Below, in pieces: positions 1 to 7,495 of a stretch of 9,715 nt of DNA. How positions within the stretch are numbered: the first letter of the stretch is position 1; every line of letters starts with the position of its first letter. A program made the position numbers and the translations under genes. The stretch is from Deltaproteobacteria bacterium. Lineage in GTDB: Bacteria > Desulfobacterota > Dissulfuribacteria > Dissulfuribacterales > JALVPX01. Under the pieces are notes generated by a model, which was not told the origin of the DNA, did not search any database, and was given only the letters and a program-made list of their open reading frames with translations. The stretch is from assembly GCA_027031565.1 (NCBI GenBank), contig JALVPX010000228.1, positions 1-9,715 on the forward strand. Reading direction: 5' to 3'.

Positions 1-770
<770 letters not shown>

Positions 771-777
771 AACTGGA

Positions 778-807
778 GCCGCTGCTTGTCTCGTTGAAGA
801 CAGCGGC
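778..807 (-). repeat. Inverted repeat (hairpin) in the 16S leader
   Basis: Arms GCCGCTG (778-784) and CAGCGGC (801-807) are exact reverse complements. An inner TGTCT/AGACA pairing offers an alternative fold of the loop. The hairpin lies directly upstream of the palindrome at the 16S 5' end, so the leader would carry two adjacent stems. It may help processing or block misfolding of the 16S 5' domain. It is not followed by a T-run on the minus strand, so it is not a terminator. Confidence 0.6.
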
Positions 808-855
808 AGCATTGCTTGATTTTGGTTGTTATGCCTACCTGTCAGACGCTATTCA

Positions 856-868
856 GTTTTCAAAGATC
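856..868 (-). promoter_or_regulatory. boxA-like antitermination motif in the rRNA leader
   Basis: On the minus strand this reads GATCTTTGAAAAC and continues as TGAATAG. It resembles the boxA core (GCTCTTTAACA) and the CTTTGAAAACT stretch common in bacterial rRNA leaders. BoxA binds NusB-NusE (S10) and lets RNA polymerase read through the untranslated rRNA operon. It sits about 85 nt before the 16S 5' end and about 20 nt after the predicted start of the proximal promoter. Confidence 0.55.
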
Positions 869-895
869 AACTTTTAGACGAAAAAGTGCATTTTT

Positions 896-924
896 AAACT
901 AACTGCACCAGCTTTGTTTGTCAA
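896..924 (-). promoter_or_regulatory. Candidate proximal rRNA promoter (P2)
   Basis: A perfect -35 TTGACA (plus-strand 919-924) is followed after 17 bp by TAGTTT (896-901), a weak -10 with 3 of 6 consensus bases. The predicted start is near 889. Upstream on the minus strand is an A-rich run (GAAAAAAAAGGGGAAAACC) that could serve as an UP element. The weak -10 lowers confidence, but the exact -35 and its place before the boxA motif fit an rRNA promoter. Confidence 0.45.
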
Positions 925-952
925 GGAGGTTTTCCCCTTTTTTTTCGCCTAT

Positions 953-968
953 GATTTTTTAAAAGATC
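953..968 (-). promoter_or_regulatory. Second boxA-like motif (GATCTTTTAAAA)
   Basis: The minus strand reads GATCTTTTAAAAAATC. It shares GATCTTT with the motif at 856-868 and lies about 10 nt after the predicted start of the distal promoter. It may be a degenerate boxA copy belonging to the P1 transcript. The A/T-rich sequence makes chance similarity quite possible. Confidence 0.25.
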
Positions 969-984
969 CAAGCAAGGGAATGTA

Positions 985-1012
985 AAAATAAAGACAAATT
1001 CTTCCTTGTCAA
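985..1012 (-). promoter_or_regulatory. Candidate distal rRNA promoter (P1)
   Basis: A perfect -35 TTGACA (1007-1012, minus strand) is followed after 16 bp by TATTTT (985-990, 4 of 6 consensus). The predicted start is near 978, about 210 nt before 16S. The upstream AAAAAATTGAAAATG is A/T-rich and suits an UP element. Two TTGACA boxes in tandem ahead of 16S match the common double-promoter design of rRNA operons. Promoter function is inferred from sequence only. Confidence 0.5.
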
Positions 1013-1127
1013 GAACATTTTCAATTTTTTGAGAGCTGCCTGCCGGCCAGGCCATCATGCCCCTGCCAGCCTGAAGGCTTGGTCTATATAGCTGGCTTCA
1101 AACAAAAATGCAACAAGAAAAATGGGC
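1013..1127. other. topA-to-rRNA spacer with small inverted repeats, no clear terminator
   Basis: Two small inverted repeats lie between the topA stop and the rRNA promoters. One has arms GCCTG/CAGGC (1038-1052). In the other, GCCAGC (1065-1070) can pair with GCTGGC (1091-1096), or the inner AGCC/GGCT (1068-1079) can pair instead. On the minus strand neither is followed by a run of T, so a standard intrinsic terminator for topA is not visible. No ORF or tRNA is seen here. topA transcripts may end by Rho or run into the rRNA operon. Confidence 0.5.
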
Positions 1128-3380
1128 CTAGTCCAGTTTTTTCTTGAAGCTGCACTTTTTATTCAAACATTTCAAAAGCTTACCCTCACTTCTTGTGTTC
1201 TTTTCAACCAGAATGGGGTAGCCGCAGTCAGGGCATTCATGGGCCACGGGCCTGTCCCAGGTAGCAAACTTGCATTCAGGATATCGGCTGCAGCTGTAAA
1301 AAACTTTACCACGTCTGGACGTGCGTTCGAGCAGCTCCCCGCTGCAACCCTTTTCCGGGCACTTGACGCCGGTAGAAATGGGCTGGGCGTTCTTACACTC
1401 AGGGTACCCGGTACAGGCCAGAAACTTGCCATACCTGCCCCTCTTGACCACCATGGGGCGCCCGCATTTTTCACACGTGCCTGCTACTTCGTCTGAGTGC
1501 TGCACGATTTCTATTTCCCCGCGTTCATTTCTTGTAAAGTCCTTTATGTTCCTGCACTCAGGGTATGCAGAACAGGCAAGAAACTCGCCGTTTCTGCCAT
1601 ATTTTATAACCATGGGGCTTCCGCACTTGTCACACTTTATGTCTGTTTCAACACCTGTGGCCTTGACAGGTTCCATCTTGGCCCTGGCCTGGACCAGGCG
1701 CTCCTTGAACGGCCCATAGAAATTCTTGAGCACCTCCACCCATGAGACGGTCCCCTCTTCCACCTCGTCAAGTTCTTTTTCCATGGCTGCAGTAAAGCTG
1801 GTATCCAGGATTTCCGGGAAGTGGGCCACGAGAAGATCCGTAATCAACATCCCCAATTCCGTGGGAACGAAACGCTTGTTTTCAAGCCTGACATATTCTT
1901 TATCCTGGATGGTTGACAAGATTGCTGCATAGGTGCTCGGGCGGCCTATTCCCTTTTCTTCCAGGGCCTTTATCAGGCTTGCCTCAGAATATCTCGGCGG
2001 AGGCTGTGTGAAGTGCTGTTTCGGTTCGAGCTTGATCAGCTCCAGCTTCTCGCCCTTTTCCACCTGGGGCAGGACCTTGTCTCCACCCCCGCCCTTTTTA
2101 TCCTTTGCCTCCTGGTACAAGACCATGAAACCGGGGAATCTTACTATGGTGCCAGTGGCCCGCAGAAGGTATTGACCCGCCTCAATGTCAATCCTGGTCT
2201 GGTCGAGCAGTGCAGGGCTCATCTGGGAGGCCAGAAACCTCTTCCATATCAGGTCGTACAGTGCCAGTGCATCCTTTTCCAGAAAGGACTTCAGCATTTC
2301 AGGAGAACGTGCAGCAGAGGTGGGCCTTATGGCCTCATGGGCGTCCTGAGCCAGCTTTCCTTTCTTGAAATGCCTTGAAGTAGCAGGCACGTAATCCTTG
2401 CCGAATTGGGCACCAATGTAATCGCGTGCCTCTTTTACGGCCTCCTGGGAGACACGGGTGCTGTCTGTTCTCATGTAGGTGATGAGGCCTACCGGCCCCT
2501 CCTTGCCCAGTTCGACACCTTCATAGAGGCGCTGGGCGAGCATCATGGTCTTTTTGGCGGAAAAACCCAGTTTCCGGGCTGCATCCTGCTGCAAGGTACT
2601 GGTTATAAAAGGGGCCGGGGCATTTTTTTTCCGGGTCCTTTTCTGTACATCCTTGACCACGAATTCCAGGCCCTTGAGTTCGTTTGTGATCTGTTCCGCC
2701 TTGTCTCCGTTGGGAATCTTTGCCTTCTTGCCCCTGACCTTAATCAGTTGAGCCTCAAACTGCGGGGGAAGGGCTGCCTGGAGAAGGGCCGTGATAGTCC
2801 AATATTCTTCTGGGACAAAGGCACGGATCTCCTTCTCCCTGTCACATATCATCCGGACTGCCACGGACTGGACCCGTCCAGCAGAAAGGCCTCTTTTCAC
2901 CTTTTCCCAAAGAAGCGGCGAAATCTGGTAGCCCACCAGCCTGTCAAGAATACGCCTTGCCTGCTGGGACTCGAATCGATTTTTGTCCAGTTCACCTGGA
3001 TGTGCCATTGCCTCTTTGATGGCCCGTTCCGTGAGTTCGTGAAAAAGGACCCTGTGAAAACGGCGTTTTTTCCTCCTGCCGTTCTTTAGTTCTTCAGCTA
3101 TATGCCAGGCAATGGCCTCACCTTCACGGTCAGGGTCTGTGGCAAGATAGATATCTTCTGCCTTCGATGCCGCGGATTTAAGCTCCTTTATGATCTTGCC
3201 CTTTCCCCGGATCACCTCATATTCAGGCTCAAAATCCCTTTCTACGTTCACGCCGATGCGCCGGGGCGGCAGATCCTTCACGTGCCCAACCGAGGCCTTT
3301 ATTTCATATTTGTTGCCAAGATATTTTTTGAGAGTCCGCGTCTTGGTGGGGGACTCAACTATAACCAATCCCTTCTTCAT
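1128..3380 (-). CDS. topA: DNA topoisomerase I (type IA)
   Basis: This cytoplasmic enzyme relaxes negative supercoils by nicking one strand through a 5'-phosphotyrosine link. The protein is 750 aa. An N-terminal TOPRIM domain opens with VIVESPTK (6-13) and carries the acidic Mg2+ motif TDPDREGEAIAWH (81-93). The catalytic tyrosine is Y302 in GLITYMRTDST, and SAGRVQSVA (167-175) and GIGRPSTYA (477-485) are further family motifs. The C-terminus has four Cys4 zinc-ribbon units starting at C583, C636, C674 and C716, compared with three zinc-binding Cys4 motifs in E. coli TopA. A Lys/Gly-rich insert (KDKKGGGGDK, 426-435) is probably a flexible loop. The ATG start is supported by GGTGAG at 9 nt spacing, which overlaps the dprA stop and implies translational coupling. 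It is the last gene of the kinase-dprA-topA operon and points towards the rRNA promoters. Confidence 0.98.
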   Translation of the reverse strand: MKKGLVIVESPTKTRTLKKYLGNKYEIKASVGHVKDLPPRRIGVNVERDFEPEYEVIRGKGKIIKELKSAASKAEDIYLATDPDREGEAIAWHIAEELKNGRRKKRRFHRVLFHELTERAIKEAMAHPGELDKNRFESQQARRILDRLVGYQISPLLWEKVKRGLSAGRVQSVAVRMICDREKEIRAFVPEEYWTITALLQAALPPQFEAQLIKVRGKKAKIPNGDKAEQITNELKGLEFVVKDVQKRTRKKNAPAPFITSTLQQDAARKLGFSAKKTMMLAQRLYEGVELGKEGPVGLITYMRTDSTRVSQEAVKEARDYIGAQFGKDYVPATSRHFKKGKLAQDAHEAIRPTSAARSPEMLKSFLEKDALALYDLIWKRFLASQMSPALLDQTRIDIEAGQYLLRATGTIVRFPGFMVLYQEAKDKKGGGGDKVLPQVEKGEKLELIKLEPKQHFTQPPPRYSEASLIKALEEKGIGRPSTYAAILSTIQDKEYVRLENKRFVPTELGMLITDLLVAHFPEILDTSFTAAMEKELDEVEEGTVSWVEVLKNFYGPFKERLVQARAKMEPVKATGVETDIKCDKCGSPMVIKYGRNGEFLACSAYPECRNIKDFTRNERGEIEIVQHSDEVAGTCEKCGRPMVVKRGRYGKFLACTGYPECKNAQPISTGVKCPEKGCSGELLERTSRRGKVFYSCSRYPECKFATWDRPVAHECPDCGYPILVEKNTRSEGKLLKCLNKKCSFKKKLD

Positions 3381-3390
3381 ATAAACATTC

Positions 3391-4500
3391 TCACCTTCGC
3401 TTATAATTCTGCCCTGGCAGGGACTGAATCAGGTCTTTTAGCTCCATTTTAAGCAAAAGTCCACTGGCAGTATGTGCTTCCAGTCCTGCTGCCTGTGCTA
3501 TTTCATTTAAATGTTGGGGATAAGGCCCCAGGATTTCAAGCACCTTTTCCTCTTCGGGGCTCAGTTCAAGATCCTGGTCCGCCTTTTCGGCAGGGTTCAT
3601 GTTGGAGCTTTCCAGTCCCTGGCTGCCGATCTCTCCCAATATATCTTCGGCACTAGTCACAAGCCTGGCCCCATTTTTTATGAGCCAGTGCGTACCATCA
3701 CTGCGGTTGGAAAAGATGCTGCCTGGCACGGCCCCCACCTCCCTGCCCTGCTCGAGCGCCAGGGCGGCAGTCACCAGAGACCCGCTTTTCATGGTACCCT
3801 CCACCACCACAACTGCCAGGCAAAGGCCGCTTATTATACGGTTTCTCACAGGGAAATTGCCGGGTTCAGGGGGCATTCCAAGCGGGAACTCGGAAATAAC
3901 GGCACCATTTTCAGCAATGGATCTGGCAAGGCTCAGATTCTGGCGGGGATAACCATAATCAAGTCCGCAGCCCTTTACGGCAATGGTCTTGCCCCCATGT
4001 TCGATGGCACCCCTGTGGGCCTCGGAATCGATTCCAAGGGCAAGGCCAGACACCACCGCAAAGCCGTTTGCGACAAGCCCTGCCGCTATGTGACGTGAAG
4101 CGTCCTTGCCGTATCCGGTGGCTGCCCTTGAACCCACTATTCCGATACAAGGGCCATGCAGGCAATAAAGCTCCCCTGTTCCATACAACAGCAAGGGAAG
4201 ATCTTCTATTTCACGCAGCAGCCGCGGATATTCATCATCCTCGATTGTGACGATCCATGCGTCCGGGCGTTCCAGGAACTCCCTATGCATATCAAGGCGC
4301 CTTTGATCCGGCCCGTTCCTCAGTGCCTCAAGGGCAGATGGACGCAGCCATTCACAGCGCTCCTTCAATGAATCGATATTTTCCCAGACCGCCTCGGCTG
4401 ATCCAAATTCGTTTACCAATTTAGAAATGGTCTTTCGGCCCACCCCCGGAAGAAGATCAAGGGCCACCCATGCCTCTGTTCCGCTTAATGCCATGTCCAA
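3391..4500 (-). CDS. dprA: DNA processing protein DprA (Smf)
   Basis: DprA binds incoming single-stranded DNA during transformation and loads RecA; it is also found in bacteria not known to be competent. The 369-aa length is close to E. coli Smf. An N-terminal helix-hairpin-helix/SAM-like part (LLPGVGRKTISKL, 16-28) precedes the Rossmann-like core. Core motifs are GIVGSRAATGYG (120-131), SGLALGIDSEAHRGA (151-165), NFPVRNRIISGL (215-226) and EGTMKSGSLVTA (234-245). A winged-helix domain ends the protein (about 313-365). K176 stands where DprA proteins usually have a hydrophobic residue (AVLG motif, here AVKG). The start is TTG at 4500: GAGG (4508-4511) lies 7 nt before it and overlaps the kinase stop. 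The in-frame ATG at 4494 would be 13 nt away. topA follows after 10 nt, the same order as in Firmicutes. Confidence 0.96.
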   Translation of the reverse strand: MDMALSGTEAWVALDLLPGVGRKTISKLVNEFGSAEAVWENIDSLKERCEWLRPSALEALRNGPDQRRLDMHREFLERPDAWIVTIEDDEYPRLLREIEDLPLLLYGTGELYCLHGPCIGIVGSRAATGYGKDASRHIAAGLVANGFAVVSGLALGIDSEAHRGAIEHGGKTIAVKGCGLDYGYPRQNLSLARSIAENGAVISEFPLGMPPEPGNFPVRNRIISGLCLAVVVVEGTMKSGSLVTAALALEQGREVGAVPGSIFSNRSDGTHWLIKNGARLVTSAEDILGEIGSQGLESSNMNPAEKADQDLELSPEEEKVLEILGPYPQHLNEIAQAAGLEAHTASGLLLKMELKDLIQSLPGQNYKRR

Positions 4501-4509
4501 GATAAGGCC

Positions 4510-5880
4510 TCAAACCGGCAGGGCCATTTCGATAAATGCCCCGCCCCCGGGCCTGTTGCCTATTTTCAAGTCTCCGCCGTGGCGGTTCACTATTTCCCAG
4601 CTAATGGCCAGGCCAAGACCAATACCATCCGGTTTGGTTGTGTAAAAGGGTTTAAACGCAAACTTGGCGGCTTCTTCGTCAAAGCCCGGACCGTTGTCCT
4701 CAACACGTACCACCGCCTTCTGCCTCACACCGTCATGATTCAAGAAGCTCTTTACCAGCACCGCCCCGCCCGCAACCGAGACGTCCACTCCATTCTTAAC
4801 CAGATTCCAAATAACCTGTTCGATCTTTTCACTGTCAATCATTAATGGAGGCATGCCAGTAGCAAGTTCAAGGCCTATCCTGACATTCTTTTTACGGGCC
4901 TCCTGGGAAGCCAGATCAACCACCCTTTCGATTATCTTGTTCAGATCCGCCTGTTTTTTACTGAGCTCTTTGCGTTTCTTGCCCAGGAACCTAGTAGTGA
5001 TGCGGTGAAGCCTGTCGCATTCTTCCACTACCTTCCTGGCCCTTTTTTGCTCTTCAGGAAAATCTTCAAGCTGCATCACCAGCATCTGGGCCGCCATTTT
5101 CAGGCTGGTAAGCGGGTTCCTGATCTCGTGGGCCAGGCCGGATGCCAGCGCACCCGCCGTGATTTCCCTTTCGTTCTCCTGCAACCTCTGTTTGTAGGCC
5201 TGGAGTTCAGACACCAGGGCATTCAAATTTTTTGCGACCTTCCGCACCTCAGGGGGTCCCCCCTCGTGTACACTGATATTCCATTGTCCCTGCCGCGCCT
5301 TTTCTACTGCCTCGCCAAGTTTGCCCAAAGATTCCGTAACCCATTTGGTGACCTGGAAACTGAATATCCACAGAAAAAGCAGGCAGCTGAATGCCGTAAG
5401 GCCCACCTGCCAGGCAAACTGCTTGATATATTTGTTCCGTTTGCTGGTGCTGACCAGCAGAGACAATATCACCGATTTCTTGGCTGCAAGGTTGAGCACC
5501 TGGAAATAGTGCATATAGGCCCCGGCCCCTTCCTTGTCATATTCCATAATTGCATGGCCTGTTTTCAACAAGGAATGCAAGAAGGCCTGGGGAAGCCTGG
5601 CAGCATGGGGAATGGATGAAGCAGCGGGGAGTGTGCTTCCTGTGAGTTCACCGTGATAATCATAAATGAGCACATCGGAACCTGTTATCTTCATCAAATA
5701 TTTCAGGTTCGATGCTGTTAGCAGATCTGGGTTGTCCGCCACCACCTTGGCAACATGGGCAAGATGAGTTGCAGTGTCCTTCTGCCAAAGCTTGTCCACG
5801 TAATGGGTAGCTGACCATGCCAAGTAGGCGATGACACACACCGTGACCACTGCTATGGGAAAAAAGATCCTTTTGAACAT
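4510..5880 (-). CDS. Membrane sensor histidine kinase (orphan in this window)
   Basis: This 456-aa kinase should autophosphorylate and pass phosphate to a response regulator, none of which is encoded here. TM1 spans about 5-23 after the basic start MFKR. A periplasmic sensor of about 130 aa follows, and TM2 spans about 157-177. Next come a HAMP linker (178-230), a short helical stretch, and HisKA with the phospho-acceptor H251 in LAHEIRNPLTSLKMA. The ATPase domain has an N box (N359-N363, with Gly where Ala is usual next), the G1 box DNGPGF (395-400) and the G2 box GIGLGLA (419-425). The sensor stretch SDVLIYDYHGELTGST (68-83) resembles Cache/PDC-type sensor domains, but that is a guess and the ligand is unknown. 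The ATG has no Shine-Dalgarno; a strong promoter places transcription start at this codon (see 5887-5916). The gene heads the dprA-topA operon. Confidence 0.93.
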   Translation of the reverse strand: MFKRIFFPIAVVTVCVIAYLAWSATHYVDKLWQKDTATHLAHVAKVVADNPDLLTASNLKYLMKITGSDVLIYDYHGELTGSTLPAASSIPHAARLPQAFLHSLLKTGHAIMEYDKEGAGAYMHYFQVLNLAAKKSVILSLLVSTSKRNKYIKQFAWQVGLTAFSCLLFLWIFSFQVTKWVTESLGKLGEAVEKARQGQWNISVHEGGPPEVRKVAKNLNALVSELQAYKQRLQENEREITAGALASGLAHEIRNPLTSLKMAAQMLVMQLEDFPEEQKRARKVVEECDRLHRITTRFLGKKRKELSKKQADLNKIIERVVDLASQEARKKNVRIGLELATGMPPLMIDSEKIEQVIWNLVKNGVDVSVAGGAVLVKSFLNHDGVRQKAVVRVEDNGPGFDEEAAKFAFKPFYTTKPDGIGLGLAISWEIVNRHGGDLKIGNRPGGGAFIEMALPV

Positions 5881-5886
5881 ACTTCA

Positions 5887-5916
5887 ACTATATGGATTCA
5901 TGCTGTTCAATGTCAA
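5887..5916 (-). promoter_or_regulatory. Promoter of the kinase-dprA-topA operon, predicted leaderless
   Basis: On the minus strand a perfect TTGACA (5911-5916) is followed after 18 bp by TATAGT (5887-5892), which matches TATAAT at 5 of 6 bases. It is the best sigma-70-type promoter in the window. Six bases (TGAAGT) separate the -10 from the kinase ATG, so the expected +1 is the A of ATG at 5880. No other good Shine-Dalgarno is present. An A/T-rich tract (AAAAAA) lies just upstream of the -35. Confidence 0.65.
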
Positions 5917-5929
5917 TTTTTTCATTTAT

Positions 5930-5958
5930 TTGCCACTACCCAAGAGGCAGAGTATGTT
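5930..5958 (+). promoter_or_regulatory. Candidate promoter of the xerC-hslVU-argB operon
   Basis: TTGCCA (5930-5935, 5 of 6 to TTGACA) and TATGTT (5953-5958, 4 of 6 to TATAAT) are separated by 17 bp. The predicted start is near 5965, giving a leader of about 31 nt that contains the AGGG used by xerC. A second weaker option is TTGCCC (5959-5964) with TATAGG (5983-5988), but that would start within a base or so of the TTG codon. The -35 lies 13 bp from the divergent -35 of the kinase promoter, so a regulator bound here could affect both operons. Confidence 0.4.
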
Positions 5959-5995
5959 TTGCCCAGCAATAGGTTAAACGGTTATAGGGCAAAAA

Positions 5996-6898
5996 TTGGA
6001 AGATCTTTTTGTACTTTTCGAAAAATTTCTTAGGGCAGAAAGGGGTTACTCTCCAAATACGCTTGAGGCTTACCTGCGTGACGTCAAGAGCTTTTCCGCT
6101 TATACAGGGCTTCCCAGCAGCCGCATGGGCCAAGCCTCCAAGTCCCAGGTCAGGAAATGGCTAGCCCACTGCCAGAAGGCTGGGGCAAAGCGCTCCACAC
6201 TTAACAGAAAGCTCGCCTCCTTGCGCACATTTTTCAAGTTTTTGATCCGTGAAGGATTGGCAGAGTTGAACCCTGCTGCCGGGATCAAGACCGCAGGCCT
6301 GGACAAAAGCCTTCCTTCCTATCTGAGCGTGGATCAGGCATTTTCACTCCTTGGAAATAGTGGGGAAGGTTTTAAAGAGGTGCGAGACAGGGCGATCCTG
6401 GAACTGCTTTACAGCGCTGGTCTGCGCGTAGGAGAACTTACGGGCTTGGACCTCGAACAGGTTGATTTTGATCCGGAAATGGTGAAGGTGAAGGGCAAGG
6501 GAAACAAGGAGCGCATTGTGCCCTTTGGAACCGAAGCCAGGAAGGCCTTGTTGTCATACCTGCCTTACAGGGAACAGGTGCTTGAAAAAAGGGGGGCAAG
6601 GGATGAGCCCGCACTCTTTGTAAACAGGCTGGGCAGCCGCCTCAGCGCCAGGAGCGTACAAAGAATGGTGGCAAAACAGGCCATCAAGGCTGGCATCGTC
6701 AAAAAGGTCACGCCTCACACCCTGCGTCATGCAATGGCAAGCCACATGCTTGAATCAGGGGCGGATTTGAAGACCATCCAGGATATCCTGGGCCATGCGA
6801 GCCTCTCAACCACCCAAATATATACGCACCTGGACATGACCGGGCTTTCAGCCATTTATGACAAGGCCCATCCAAGGGCACGGAAAAAGGGAACATGA
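5996..6898 (+). CDS. xerC: Tyrosine site-specific recombinase XerC/XerD
   Basis: This 300-aa protein resolves chromosome dimers at the dif site near the terminus, usually as a XerC-XerD heterotetramer guided by FtsK. An N-terminal SAM-like core-binding domain (about 4-87) contains RGYSPNTLEAYLRDV. The catalytic domain has the complete set: R144 (AGLRVGEL), K168 (GKGNKER), H241 and R244 (TPHTLRH), H267 (LGHASLSTT) and nucleophile Y276 (QIYTHLD). The start is TTG, supported by AGGG 6 nt upstream; the frame has a TAA shortly before and no better start codon. The symbol is xerC because it precedes hslVU as in Bacillus (codV-clpQ-clpY). Sequence alone does not exclude XerD. hslV follows after 29 nt. 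Confidence 0.93.
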   Translation: MEDLFVLFEKFLRAERGYSPNTLEAYLRDVKSFSAYTGLPSSRMGQASKSQVRKWLAHCQKAGAKRSTLNRKLASLRTFFKFLIREGLAELNPAAGIKTAGLDKSLPSYLSVDQAFSLLGNSGEGFKEVRDRAILELLYSAGLRVGELTGLDLEQVDFDPEMVKVKGKGNKERIVPFGTEARKALLSYLPYREQVLEKRGARDEPALFVNRLGSRLSARSVQRMVAKQAIKAGIVKKVTPHTLRHAMASHMLESGADLKTIQDILGHASLSTTQIYTHLDMTGLSAIYDKAHPRARKKGT

Positions 6899-6917
6899 AA
6901 CAATAAGGCTGTAAGAC

Positions 6918-6924
6918 AGAGGAG
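6918..6924 (+). promoter_or_regulatory. Ribosome binding site of hslV
   Basis: AGAGGAG lies just before the ATG at 6928, with the GAGG core 5 nt away. It fixes the hslV start and so defines a ten-residue segment before the catalytic threonine, longer than the single Met in E. coli HslV. Confidence 0.65.
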
Positions 6925-6927
6925 CAT

Positions 6928-7488
6928 ATGGAGAACAGCGGGACATTATTCAAAGGAACAACGGTAATAGCGGTACGAAACCAGAAAAAGGTTGTCCTGG
7001 CCGGGGATGGACAGGTAACCATGGGCAATACCGTTTTGAAACACAAGGCCAGGAAGGTGAGAAGGCTCTCGGATGGAAAGGTCCTGGCTGGATTTGCAGG
7101 AGCAACCGCAGACGCCTTCACCCTGTTTGAAAAACTGGAAGACAAGCTCAGGGAATACAAGGGAAATCTCATAAGGGCAGCGGTTGAACTGGCAAAGGAG
7201 TGGCGTACAGACAAGATATTGCGGCGCCTGGATGCCTTGTTGATAGCAGCAGACAAGGAACACTCACTGCTAATATCAGGTTCGGGTGATGTCATAGAGC
7301 CTGACGACGGCGTCATTGCCATCGGATCCGGAGGGCCCTATGCCCTGTCCGCGGCCAGGGCATTGATCTCCCACAGCGGGCTCCAACCTGAAGAAATAGC
7401 CGAAAACGCCTTGAAAATAGCCGCCTCAGTGTGCATATACACCAATGAATCCATAGTGGTAGAGACCTTGGAATTCCAGGAGGAATAA
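6928..7488 (+). CDS. hslV: ATP-dependent protease peptidase subunit HslV (ClpQ)
   Basis: HslV is the proteasome-like peptidase of the HslUV complex: two hexameric rings that degrade proteins unfolded by HslU in the cytoplasm. The 186-aa protein has the N-terminal-nucleophile motif GTTVIAV, so the mature enzyme should begin at T11 after removal of a ten-residue propeptide ending in Gly. The other active-site positions are present: D27 (AGDGQVTMGN), K43 (ARKVRRL) and S134 in GSGG (133-136). FAGATADAFTLFE (56-68) is strongly conserved. The nucleophile is Thr, as in proteobacteria, not the Ser reported for Bacillus ClpQ. The gene is 29 nt after xerC and 7 nt before hslU, which fits co-translation with its partner. 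Confidence 0.97.
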   Translation: MENSGTLFKGTTVIAVRNQKKVVLAGDGQVTMGNTVLKHKARKVRRLSDGKVLAGFAGATADAFTLFEKLEDKLREYKGNLIRAAVELAKEWRTDKILRRLDALLIAADKEHSLLISGSGDVIEPDDGVIAIGSGGPYALSAARALISHSGLQPEEIAENALKIAASVCIYTNESIVVETLEFQEE

Positions 7489-7495
7489 AAGTAAG

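Noticed and set aside
1038..1096. Possible intrinsic terminator after topA
   Set aside because: Stems can be drawn, but on the minus strand none is followed by a T-run, so the key mark of an intrinsic terminator is missing.
2406..3089. 227-aa plus-strand open frame opposite topA
   Set aside because: It lies fully inside the well-supported topA gene on the other strand, shows no recognisable motif, and is Cys/Phe/Leu-rich as expected of an antisense shadow.
5005..5619. 204-aa plus-strand open frame opposite the histidine kinase
   Set aside because: It is a shadow of the kinase, whose H, N, G1 and G2 boxes are all intact in the minus-strand frame.
5881..5995. dif recombination site next to xerC
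   Set aside because: The divergent spacer was read for two XerC/D-type arms around a 6-bp centre; nothing convincing was seen, and dif normally lies near the terminus, not beside xerC.
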